From an uncultured Dorea sp. (GTDB lineage Bacteria > Bacillota > Clostridia > Lachnospirales > Lachnospiraceae), in contig CAMBRQ010000002.1 in assembly GCA_945870325.1 (NCBI GenBank), positions 95,139-159,138 on the forward strand: a stretch of DNA of 64,000 nt, given 5' to 3'. Position numbers and translations under genes: made by a program. Numbering within the stretch: position 1 is the first letter of the stretch; each line of letters opens with the position of its first letter. Under the pieces are notes generated by a model, which made no database searches, had not been told where the DNA came from, and saw only the letters and a program-made list of their open reading frames with translations. This document shows positions 43,923 to 52,156 of the stretch, in pieces.

Positions 43923-45332
43923 ATGAAGGTGTTGATAAAGGGAGCAGGAGATCTTGCAACGGGTATTGCATCGAAACTTTCTGCTTGTGACTGTCAGATC
44001 ATTATGACTGAGAGAGAGGTGCCACTTACGGTACGAAGATCTGTTGCCCTTTCCCGTGCGATATATGAGGATGAAGTACAGGTAGAGAATATGCGGGGGA
44101 TTCGTGTATATAATATAGAAGAGGCGAAAAAGGTTCTGGCAGCAGGAGATATTGCGGTGATTGCGGATGAAGAGGCAACTATCAGCTGGGAGTATCAGCC
44201 GGAAGTAATTGTAGATGCGATTATGGCGAAGCGTAATACGGGTACTGCTATGACGGATGCTCCTTTTGTGATAGGGGTAGGTCCTGGATTTTGCGGAGGC
44301 AAAGATTGTCACTGCGTGATTGAGACGAAGCGTGGGCGGAGTCTTGGGCAGATTATCTGGGAAGGTAGTGCGATTCCCAATACCGGTGTTCCGGGCAATG
44401 TAGGAGGGTATACGATAGAAAGGCTAATCAAGGCAGAAGCAGATGGAGTAATAGAGCCATGCGTGACTATCGGAACTGTGGTAGAGAAAGGACAGATGGT
44501 TGCCAGAACCGGTAATGTACCTGTGTATGCGAAGATGTCTGGCATTGTCCGCGGCATGCTTCAGCCAGGCGTACGAGTAAAAAAAGGTCTGAAAATAGGA
44601 GATATCGATGCCAGAGCCACCAGAGAACTCTGTGATACCATATCCGATAAGGCAAGAATTATAGGAGATGGGGTCGTAAAGGCAATCAGGACTTATGACA
44701 AGAATGCAAAGTGTGTAACAGAGATGGGAATTGACAGGACTGCTCAGAAGCAAGAAAAGACGGCGGATTATGCGATTGTTCTTCTTGCGGCAGGAGGCAG
44801 CAGAAGATTCGGAGATAATAAACTTCTTGCAGAAATAGATTCGCGACCTATGTATCAGCATATGCTCGAGAAATTAAAGAAGTTTGCAGATGTTCCAAGA
44901 TTCGTAGTGACCAGGTATCCGCAAATTGCAGCAGAAGCAGAGGAAGCGGGAATTCATGTGGTGGAGAATTGGCATCTGGATAGAGGAATCTCGTATTCAG
45001 TGCGTTTGGGTTTAGAAGCGTGTCTGAAGAGGAATCCGGGATTGAAAGGTGTTCTGTTTACGGTATGTGATCAGCCGGACATTAGATATCAGACGATGGA
45101 GCGGCTGATTGAGACGGCAGGAAATAACTTGGGGAAAATTGTTTGCGTTGGAAGAGATGGACAGCCGGGAAATCCGGTTGTATGGGACAGAAGATATTTT
45201 CCGGACTTGCTTTCGTTAACTGGGGATGTGGGAGGCCGTCAGGTAATGAGACGGTATCCACAAGAGATTATGATGTTGGAGGCTTTGGAAGAAGAATTAC
45301 GGGATATTGATTTCCAATCTGATTTGAAATGA
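43923..45332 (+). CDS. yqeB: YqeB fused to a MocA/MobA-like nucleotidyltransferase
   Basis: A 469-residue two-domain protein. Residues 1-265 match the EF2563/YqeB family of selenium-dependent molybdenum hydroxylase maturation proteins (IKGAGDLATGIASKLSACDC; GPGFCGGKDCHCVIETKRG, with clustered cysteines). After a short linker, residues from about 282 form an NTP transferase of the MocA type (VLLAAGGSRRFGDNKLL; FTVCDQPDIR; GQPGNPVVW). The second half would attach CMP or another nucleotide to molybdopterin. The two are usually separate genes, and the fusion links cofactor nucleotide addition with selenium maturation. Confidence 0.9.
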   Translation: MKVLIKGAGDLATGIASKLSACDCQIIMTEREVPLTVRRSVALSRAIYEDEVQVENMRGIRVYNIEEAKKVLAAGDIAVIADEEATISWEYQPEVIVDAIMAKRNTGTAMTDAPFVIGVGPGFCGGKDCHCVIETKRGRSLGQIIWEGSAIPNTGVPGNVGGYTIERLIKAEADGVIEPCVTIGTVVEKGQMVARTGNVPVYAKMSGIVRGMLQPGVRVKKGLKIGDIDARATRELCDTISDKARIIGDGVVKAIRTYDKNAKCVTEMGIDRTAQKQEKTADYAIVLLAAGGSRRFGDNKLLAEIDSRPMYQHMLEKLKKFADVPRFVVTRYPQIAAEAEEAGIHVVENWHLDRGISYSVRLGLEACLKRNPGLKGVLFTVCDQPDIRYQTMERLIETAGNNLGKIVCVGRDGQPGNPVVWDRRYFPDLLSLTGDVGGRQVMRRYPQEIMMLEALEEELRDIDFQSDLK

Positions 45333-45371
45333 TAATACAATAAATAATCTGAGCAAAAGGAGTGTGGCAAT

Positions 45372-46544
45372 ATGGGGAAACGGGTATTTTTAATTGTATT
45401 GGATAGTGCAGGTGTCGGAGAAGCACCAGATGCAGAGAAATTCGATGATGTGGGATGTGATACCTTCGGCACCTGTGTTCGAAGCGGAAGGTTATGTGTT
45501 CCTAATATGACAGCATTGGGGCTATATAATCTGGAAGGAACTTCTTTTCGGGATGAGCAGGATGGCGTGATTGGATGTTATGCTAAGATGACAGAGAAGT
45601 CTGCGGGAAAAGACACAACCGTAGGGCATTGGGAGATTGCGGGAGTAGTATCAGAAAAGCCAATGCCTACTTATCCCAATGGATTTCCGCAGGAGATCAT
45701 TGAAGAATTCGAGCGTCAGACGGGGCGGGGAACATTGTGCAATCTTCCGTATTCCGGGACGGAGGTTATTAAAACTTATGGAAAAGAGCATGTGGAGACG
45801 GGGAAATTAATCGTCTATACTTCGGCAGACAGTGTGTTCCAGATTGCAGCCCATGAGGAAATCGTGCCCTTAGAGGAATTATATGATGACTGTAAGAAGG
45901 CAAGAACTATTCTTAAGGGAGAGCACGGTGTAGGACGTGTGATTGCAAGACCTTTCGTGGGTAAGTATCCTGATTATCAGAGAACCGTCAACAGGCATGA
46001 TTTTTCCCTGATACCTCCAAGACCTACGATTCTGGATGTGATGAAGGAAAAAGGTTACGCAGTGATTGGCGTAGGGAAGATCAATGACATCTTCGCCGGA
46101 AGTGGAATTACGGAAACTTATCCGAATGAAGGCAATACGAAGAATATGGAGCGGACGCTAGCGCTAACAGAGCAAGATTTTGAAGGCTTGTGCTTCGTGA
46201 ATCTGGTGGATTTTGATATGATATACGGGCATCGTAATGATATAGAGGGATACGTGAATGCGTTAAATGAGGTGGATATCCAGATTGGAATGCTGATGGA
46301 GAAGATGCGGGAGGATGATATCTTAATTATTACGGCGGATCACGGATGCGATCCTGGATTCAAAGGAACGGATCACAGCAGGGAATATACCCCTTGTCTA
46401 TGTTATGGAAAGTCACTAAAGCAAGATGTGAATCTTGGCATTAGAAATAGTTTTGCAGATATAGCAGAGACGATAGCGGATATATTCCAGATAGAGTATA
46501 GAGGAGACGGTAGGAGTTTCTATTCTGACATTAAGTTGAATTAA
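45372..46544 (+). CDS. deoB: Phosphopentomutase
   Basis: A 390-residue DeoB of the alkaline phosphatase superfamily. Metal ligands are in VLDSAGVGEAPDA near the N terminus, GKDTTVGHWEIAG (phosphorylated Thr) and ITADHGCDPGFKGTDHSREY near the C terminus. It interconverts ribose 1-phosphate and ribose 5-phosphate (and deoxy forms), linking nucleoside breakdown with central metabolism. AAAGGAG lies at normal spacing. Its place after yqeB fits nucleoside/purine salvage. Confidence 0.96.
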   Translation: MGKRVFLIVLDSAGVGEAPDAEKFDDVGCDTFGTCVRSGRLCVPNMTALGLYNLEGTSFRDEQDGVIGCYAKMTEKSAGKDTTVGHWEIAGVVSEKPMPTYPNGFPQEIIEEFERQTGRGTLCNLPYSGTEVIKTYGKEHVETGKLIVYTSADSVFQIAAHEEIVPLEELYDDCKKARTILKGEHGVGRVIARPFVGKYPDYQRTVNRHDFSLIPPRPTILDVMKEKGYAVIGVGKINDIFAGSGITETYPNEGNTKNMERTLALTEQDFEGLCFVNLVDFDMIYGHRNDIEGYVNALNEVDIQIGMLMEKMREDDILIITADHGCDPGFKGTDHSREYTPCLCYGKSLKQDVNLGIRNSFADIAETIADIFQIEYRGDGRSFYSDIKLN

Positions 46545-46546
46545 CT

Positions 46547-46596
46547 GTATTTCATGTACTTGTTGAGTTGAAGTAGTAGTATTTCATATACTTGTT
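46547..46596 (+). repeat. Short direct repeat downstream of deoB
   Basis: GTATTTCATGTACTTGTT (46547-46564) and GTATTTCATATACTTGTT (46579-46596) differ at one base and are 32 bases apart, directly after the deoB stop. Function unknown. Confidence 0.6.
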
Positions 46597-46655
46597 ATGT
46601 AATTAAAAATTATAGTGTATATTAACAGTTTTTTATACAAATTTTGAAAAATGTT

Positions 46656-46685
46656 CTTACATTAAAATTTTTCACGTGATATAAT
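46656..46685 (+). promoter_or_regulatory. Promoter of the CarD gene
   Basis: CTTACA (46656-46661), 18 bases, TATAAT (46680-46685) preceded by TGA (extended -10). It gives a leader of about 180 bases before the CarD start. Confidence 0.6.
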
Positions 46686-46750
46686 ATAGTGTATAAAGGG
46701 ATTATGTCGGTGTGAAAGCGAACTTCATAGATGTAACTCCAGACATACTG

Positions 46751-46790
46751 GCGTACAATCTGTAAGCATATATGCTTTGATTGTACGCTG
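46751..46790 (+). other. Leader hairpin upstream of carD-like gene
   Basis: GCGTACAATC (46751-46760) pairs perfectly with GATTGTACGC (46779-46788), enclosing AAGCATA/TATGCTT (46764-46770 with 46771-46777). It is followed by a weak T-rich stretch. It may be an attenuator or a small RNA end in the long CarD leader. Confidence 0.5.
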
Positions 46791-46869
46791 TTTATCTTCT
46801 TACAGGTAAACGCCTTTGGCAGTCCTTTATGTTGGAACAGGTGGAATCGAACCATATGAGGAGGTAATT

Positions 46870-47370
46870 ATGTTCAAGATTGGTGATTATGTGGCGCACT
46901 ATAAAGAAGGTGTATGCGAAGTGACAAGTATAGGGAAACTGAATATGAGTTGTTCAGATAAGAAGAAAGACTACTATACCTTAAAACCGCTCTATGATGC
47001 CGGTGGAACTCTGTATACACCTGTGGATAATGAGAAGAAACAGATTCGGGAAGTGATCTCTAATGAAGAAGCGCAGATGCTGATTGCGGATATGTCGAAT
47101 ATCGAGACAATCTGGGTGCCTGATGAGAAGCGGAGAGAGATGTTATATAAAGAAGCGTTGATGAAGAATCAGTGCCGGGAGTGGATTGCAATTATTAAGA
47201 CTTCTTATCTGCGGAAGATGAAGAGGATGGCTTCGGGGAAGAAAGCAATCAATGTGGATGATAAGTATCTGAATATTGCAGAGAGATTCCTGTATGGGGA
47301 GCTTGCAGTGGCGCTGGATATGCCGAAAGATGAAGTGAAGGGATATATTACGAAGCGAATGAAGGCGTAA
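46870..47370 (+). CDS. CarD-family transcription regulator
   Basis: A 166-residue protein with the CarD/CdnL RNA-polymerase-interacting domain at the N terminus (MFKIGDYVAHYKEGVCEVTS; KKDYYTLKPLYDAGGTLYTPVD) and a helical C-terminal DNA-binding domain. CarD proteins stabilise promoter open complexes. GAGGAGGT before the ATG at 46870 sets the start. Its stop lies one base from the left terminus of foldback element C. Confidence 0.9.
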   Translation: MFKIGDYVAHYKEGVCEVTSIGKLNMSCSDKKKDYYTLKPLYDAGGTLYTPVDNEKKQIREVISNEEAQMLIADMSNIETIWVPDEKRREMLYKEALMKNQCREWIAIIKTSYLRKMKRMASGKKAINVDDKYLNIAERFLYGELAVALDMPKDEVKGYITKRMKA

Positions 47371-47371
47371 G

Positions 47372-48241
47372 TGGGAATTTGATGTAGAAAGTGGAGTGTT
47401 GGAGGTGTACGGTGCAAGGGCAGGGAAGCTGTGGGCTTTGGCCGGATCATTTCGCCAAGACCTCGTAACAGAAAAAGATATCGTCAGTTCTAACCGGGCA
47501 TATTCGCCGTAAGCCCTTGATGGCCTTACGACTCAGATGCCCTCGAAACCAGGACTTGTAGTCCTGGTTTCGCACGAACGAACGGTATCTTTTTCTGCAA
47601 CGAGGTCTAAGGCTTATGATACGGCCGCAGCCCACAACTTCCCTGCCCTTGCACCTGACATCTCCGTGGACTCAAGGCTTTCTCCCGTGGGGGATTCCGG
47701 CGGGGATGCGTGTGAAACGGTATTGGTGGAGGAGACCTGCTGGACATGTAAGAGAATGAAGAAAACTCCTGTTTGTTTCATGAATATAAATTCGTTCCAA
47801 CCAACACAATTCCAATACGCAAAGCAATCACTCGCCCCGCTCTCCCTCTTCCTTACATCCGTTCTACTCCCAATCTGTTACCCATCCAACACCGTTCCCC
47901 ACGTATTTCCGCCAGGAATCCTCCCCGTTCATGAAGAGTCACACATAAGAATGTCAGGCAAAGAGGGGAAGTATGGGAGTTCATATCCGTAGAAGAGCCG
48001 TACAACCGTTAGTGAAAAAGAGATCTAAAATCAGGATGAATTATGTGCTACAAGCACAGAATTCAAGAATGTCTGAGTCGGAAAAATCTTTCAGATTTTT
48101 TTCGGCGAATACATTCGGTTCCTGATTTTAGACCTCTTTTGAACTTACGGTTTGTAGGCGATTGGAGTCGGATAAGAACTCCCATACTGCCCCTCTCTGC
48201 CGTACACCTTACAAATTACTCTTCATGAATCAAATTCCCAT
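47372..48241. repeat. Large foldback element, copy C
   Basis: An 870-bp member of the family, filling the gap between the convergent CarD and alpha-galactosidase genes. Termini: TGGGAATTT (47372-47380) and AAATTCCCAT (48232-48241). The left arm is nearly the left arm of copy A: outer stem 47413-47437 with 47629-47653. Its inner stem is changed and holds another hairpin, GAAACCAGGAC/GTCCTGGTTTC near 47545-47571. The right arm resembles copy B's left arm, but with a branched insert: stem 47957-47988 with 48170-48201, second stem 48024-48036 with 48120-48132, and two hairpins inside. Copy C is therefore a mosaic of A-like and B-like arms. Confidence 0.85.
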
Positions 48242-50428
48242 CTTTTCTACAATATGAATGCGGAAACTTTCATACTCTTCCGTTGCTGCTGGAAGCAAAA
48301 GCCCTCCATTCATCAGCACATCACCCGGGTATTCTTTTCCGTCCACAGTGTAGATACTATCCGGCTTCAGTCCTTTTACTTTCATCCAGCAGCCTGGTCC
48401 GTTTGGATGAATCTGGAGTGCTACGATACACAGGAGTGCCTCGCTGCCATCCGCAGCGGCGAATTCCCATCCATGATAACTCTCGGCTGTATCCGGGTTC
48501 GTAAGGCGGTAGTAATCGCCATATTGGATCAGATCATAGTATTTTTTGAATTCGTCGATCTGGCTTCTTACGATAGACTTGTCTTCCTCAGACATCTCGT
48601 TTACATCTAATTCGTATCCAAAGGTTCCGGACATTGCTACGGTTGCTCTGGTATTGATCGGAGTGTTGCGTCCGGTCTGTTCGTTTGGACATTTGGATAC
48701 GTGTGATCCCATGGTGCTGACTGGATATCCGAAGGAGGTACCGTACTGGATACTGAGTCGTTCGATGGCGTCGGTATCATCGCTGCACCAGATCTGTGGT
48801 GTGTAATAAAGCATACCGGCATCGAAACGTCCGCCACCTCCGCTGCAGCCTTCAATCAGCATATCCGGGTAGCGCTGTGTCAATTTTTCCAGCATGTCAT
48901 ATAAGCCGAGGACGAAACGATGTGCTACTTCTCCCTGTCTGTCTGCTGGAAGCAGGGCGCTGTATAAGTCTGAAAGGCTTCGGTTGAGATCCCATTTCAG
49001 ATATTCGATCTTAGCGGAATCAAGAACTTGGCATATATGGCTGAAAATATAGTCCCTTACATCTTCTCTTGAGAAGTCTAGTAATAATTGCTGACGAGAC
49101 CGGCAAGGTGATTTGCCCGGAACTTGAAGTGCCCAGTCCGGATGTGCGCGATATAAGTCGCTGTCTTCGTTAATGCCTTCTGGTTCGAACCAGATACCGA
49201 ACTGCATTCCGAGATCATGGATCTGATCGGAAAGTTCTCCAAGGGTACATCCAAGTTTCTTCTCATTGACGATCCAGTCGCCAAGCCCGGATACATCCAG
49301 TTCCCGTTTGCCGAACCATCCGTCGTCCATGACGAAGAGTTCTACGCCAAGTTCGGCAGCGTCTTTTGCCATCTTTACCAGTTTTTCGCCATTGAAGTCA
49401 AAGTATATGCCCTCCCAACTATTCAGAAGAACCGGACGTCTTGTGGCTGTCCATTTACCCCGGCATAAGTGATTGCGGTAAGCCTTGTGATAGATGCGGG
49501 AGAGTTCTCCTAATCCATTGTGAGAGTATGCCATGGCAACTTCTGGTGCGTAGAAGGATTCGCCTGGCTTTACACAGTAGCAGAAGTTGTCAGGATGGAT
49601 GCCAAGTAGAATTCTGGTCTGGTTATACTGGTCGTACTCAGCAGTTCCGAGAAAATCTCCGCTATACAGGAAGGAGAAGCCGTAACAACTTCCATTTTCT
49701 TCTGTGGTATCTTCTCCTGAGAGGATCAAGAAAGGATTATACTGATGGCTGGAGGTTCCGCGGGTGCTGCCAACAGACTGGATTCCGTGTCTTAAGGTCA
49801 TACGCTGGTAATTGCGTTCTTTTACATGGCGGCCATAGAACGTATGCAAATCAAATTCACCATGTAAATAATCGATACAAGTACTCTGAACATTCTCAAG
49901 ATAGATCTCTGCGTCACTGTGATTCTCAATACGGACGGATCTTGTGATCATATCAAGTTCTTCGAGTACTCCATAATATAAATGTACATAGAAGCAGTGG
50001 CGGGTATCCTCCAGGGTAATCACTAAAGTGTCGGCTTTCGTGTCTTCTGTCGCATAGATAGCCGGAAGTCCTGGAAGAGCATATTTTCCTTCCAGCGTCT
50101 TATGTCCGGCGTATCTTAATTCGCAGGCAGTCGTTCCGTCCGGATAGCGGACTTTTAATGCACTTGAGCGGTAGTCGCCGCTTCCGTAGGTGGGATATTC
50201 CTGCGGAAGGACATCCAGGGAGTAGGTACGTTCATCCTCTGCTTCGTAAGGATTGCCAGAGAAGCCCCGGTCTGCGTAGGAGATCAGATAAGAATAGTCG
50301 AAAACTGAACCCTTCATACCAAACCAGGTATGGAGTAAAACCCCATACCTGTCGGCTTTCATTTGGTACATACTATGGTTAGTTTCTAATGTGAATAGTC
50401 TGCTTGTGCTGTCAAATAAAATAGCCAT
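48230..50428 (-). CDS. Alpha-galactosidase (GH36)
   Basis: A 732-residue GH36 enzyme. The nucleophile is D480 in LKWDLNRS and the acid/base D550 in WCSDDTD, 70 residues apart as in characterised AgaA/AgaB enzymes. NSWEGIYFDFNGEK and VMDDGWFGKR are further hallmarks. It releases galactose from melibiose, raffinose and related oligosaccharides; with no signal peptide it acts on imported sugars. It is the last gene of a leftward operon with an ABC importer. Its final codons (MGI and stop) are encoded by the terminus of foldback element C. Confidence 0.95.
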   Translation of the reverse strand: MAILFDSTSRLFTLETNHSMYQMKADRYGVLLHTWFGMKGSVFDYSYLISYADRGFSGNPYEAEDERTYSLDVLPQEYPTYGSGDYRSSALKVRYPDGTTACELRYAGHKTLEGKYALPGLPAIYATEDTKADTLVITLEDTRHCFYVHLYYGVLEELDMITRSVRIENHSDAEIYLENVQSTCIDYLHGEFDLHTFYGRHVKERNYQRMTLRHGIQSVGSTRGTSSHQYNPFLILSGEDTTEENGSCYGFSFLYSGDFLGTAEYDQYNQTRILLGIHPDNFCYCVKPGESFYAPEVAMAYSHNGLGELSRIYHKAYRNHLCRGKWTATRRPVLLNSWEGIYFDFNGEKLVKMAKDAAELGVELFVMDDGWFGKRELDVSGLGDWIVNEKKLGCTLGELSDQIHDLGMQFGIWFEPEGINEDSDLYRAHPDWALQVPGKSPCRSRQQLLLDFSREDVRDYIFSHICQVLDSAKIEYLKWDLNRSLSDLYSALLPADRQGEVAHRFVLGLYDMLEKLTQRYPDMLIEGCSGGGGRFDAGMLYYTPQIWCSDDTDAIERLSIQYGTSFGYPVSTMGSHVSKCPNEQTGRNTPINTRATVAMSGTFGYELDVNEMSEEDKSIVRSQIDEFKKYYDLIQYGDYYRLTNPDTAESYHGWEFAAADGSEALLCIVALQIHPNGPGCWMKVKGLKPDSIYTVDGKEYPGDVLMNGGLLLPAATEEYESFRIHIVEKMGI

Positions 50429-50456
50429 AAGTTTGTCCTCATTTCAATATATCTAA

Positions 50457-51305
50457 TTATTTTACTGCACCGTTTACAACACCATTGATAACCTGCTTCT
50501 GGCATACGATGTAGAACAGAAGGATTGGAATCAATGCAAGTAAGTAAGAAGCAAATGCCAGGTTGTAGTTCGTACCGAACTGTGTCTGGAATGTTAACTG
50601 TGCAAGTGGAAGTGTGTTCGTTCCTGTTCCGGACATAATTACCAGAGGGGTCATAACGTCGTTCCATGTTCCCAGGGCTGTCAGTACGGCAACGGTTGCG
50701 TGCATAGGCTTCATAATTGGGAAGATAACCTTCCAGTAGGTAGTCCATGTGGTAGCACCGTCTACAAAAGCAGCCTCTTCCAGTGCGATTGGAATGTTCT
50801 TTAAGTAGCCGCTGTAGAGCATAACATTCATCGGCATATAGAACACTAAATAGCATAAGATAACACCAAACCAGTTGTCAACCCCCATTTGTGCAGTCTG
50901 TTTTACCAGAGGCATCATCAGGATGGCAAAAGGTACGAACATACCACTAACAATGTAGAGGTAAGAGAATTTGTAAAATTTGCTCTTTGCCATACTTCTT
51001 CCGATTGCATATCCTGCGATAGAGTGAATCAGGATTGCCAGAACTACGGTGATTACAGTAATCATAACACTGTAGCCGAGAGAATGCCAGAAGTCTGTCA
51101 CGCGCATAGCTTCAGCAAAGTTCTCGAAACTCCAGCTTTTTGGCAGGCTTAATGCTCCTGCAATATCGTTGGTCATCTCTGACGGTTTCTTGAATGCGAT
51201 TACAACTGCCATGTAAAGTGGAAAGATTACAGTCAGACAGCCAAGGATCAATAATATAGTAAGTGGCCAATTGGTTGCAGCAGCAACTTTGTTTTTCTTT
51301 TTCAT
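50457..51305 (-). CDS. Sugar ABC transporter permease (MalG type)
   Basis: A 282-residue permease with six predicted helices and the EAA loop (IPIALEEAAFVDGATTWTTY) that docks on the ATPase. It pairs with the MalF-type protein encoded just upstream. Context points to alpha-galactoside uptake. Its start overlaps the previous stop by one base (TAATG). Confidence 0.93.
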   Translation of the reverse strand: MKKKNKVAAATNWPLTILLILGCLTVIFPLYMAVVIAFKKPSEMTNDIAGALSLPKSWSFENFAEAMRVTDFWHSLGYSVMITVITVVLAILIHSIAGYAIGRSMAKSKFYKFSYLYIVSGMFVPFAILMMPLVKQTAQMGVDNWFGVILCYLVFYMPMNVMLYSGYLKNIPIALEEAAFVDGATTWTTYWKVIFPIMKPMHATVAVLTALGTWNDVMTPLVIMSGTGTNTLPLAQLTFQTQFGTNYNLAFASYLLALIPILLFYIVCQKQVINGVVNGAVK

Positions 51306-52156
51306 TATAACTGTTCCTCCTTCTTTCCTGTGAAGTTAAGCTGGAATACAGAGATTGCAACAATTACTACGAAGAACAGAACGGCGTTGGCACTCTGGAA
51401 ACCAAACTGTCCGCCTCCCATACCATTGTTGTAGATCAGGTAAGAGATAGACTCTGTACTCTGTGCAGGACCACCTTTGGTCAAAGCCATGATCTGGTCG
51501 AATACCATCAGGAAGTCTTTCATGCTTAATACCATGTTGATACTGAAGAATGGAATGATCAGTGGGAAGGTTAATTCCTTGAAACTCTTCCATCCTGTAG
51601 CGCCATCAATTGCACCGGCCTCATATACGTCTTCCGGTACTGTCTGCAGACCAGATATGTAGATCAGAGTTGTCTGTGCGATGGACTGCCATGCAGCAAC
51701 GATTACGATTGCGATCCATGCTGTCTTTGTGCTGGAAAGCATACTGGAGCCGCCAGTGATTGCCGGAAGGATGTAAGTGAAGATATATCCGAAGATATAA
51801 CCTACAACCAGACCACCGAGGATTCTAGGAACAAAGTATACACCACGCAGAGCGCTCTTTGCTTTGATTTTTGCATTTAATCCTAATGCAAGCAGTAAAG
51901 CGATAACGTTTGTTACGATTGTAGCAAGTATAGCGAATTTAAATGTAAAGAGATAAGATTTTCCTACACGGGCATCTGTAAACAAGTCAGCGTAGTTACG
52001 TAATCCTACCATCTCGTAGCTTCCGAATCCTTTAAAGTTCGTGAAACTGTACATAAAACCTTTGATCAAAGGTAATGTGTTAAAACAGAAGAACAGTAAT
52101 AATACTGGGACTGTGATTAACATGAAGGTTTGGTTTCTACTCAGTTTTTTCTTCAT
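51305..52156 (-). CDS. Sugar ABC transporter permease (MalF type)
   Basis: A 283-residue permease with six predicted helices and an EAA loop (VPEDVYEAGAIDGATGWKSF). It lacks the long extra N-terminal helices of E. coli MalF, as usual in Firmicutes. It forms the channel with the MalG-type partner. No ATPase gene is in the operon, so it presumably uses a shared MsmK-like ATPase from elsewhere. Confidence 0.93.
   Translation of the reverse strand: MKKKLSRNQTFMLITVPVLLLFFCFNTLPLIKGFMYSFTNFKGFGSYEMVGLRNYADLFTDARVGKSYLFTFKFAILATIVTNVIALLLALGLNAKIKAKSALRGVYFVPRILGGLVVGYIFGYIFTYILPAITGGSSMLSSTKTAWIAIVIVAAWQSIAQTTLIYISGLQTVPEDVYEAGAIDGATGWKSFKELTFPLIIPFFSINMVLSMKDFLMVFDQIMALTKGGPAQSTESISYLIYNNGMGGGQFGFQSANAVLFFVVIVAISVFQLNFTGKKEEQL

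Noticed and set aside
46801..46869. tRNA-like sequence (GTGGAATCGAACC)
   Set aside because: It resembles a T-arm complement by chance. No acceptor stem or anticodon arm can be drawn.
47537..47992. 151-codon open frame in element C
   Set aside because: It crosses hairpin arms, is absent from copy A despite the shared arm, and lacks a ribosome site.
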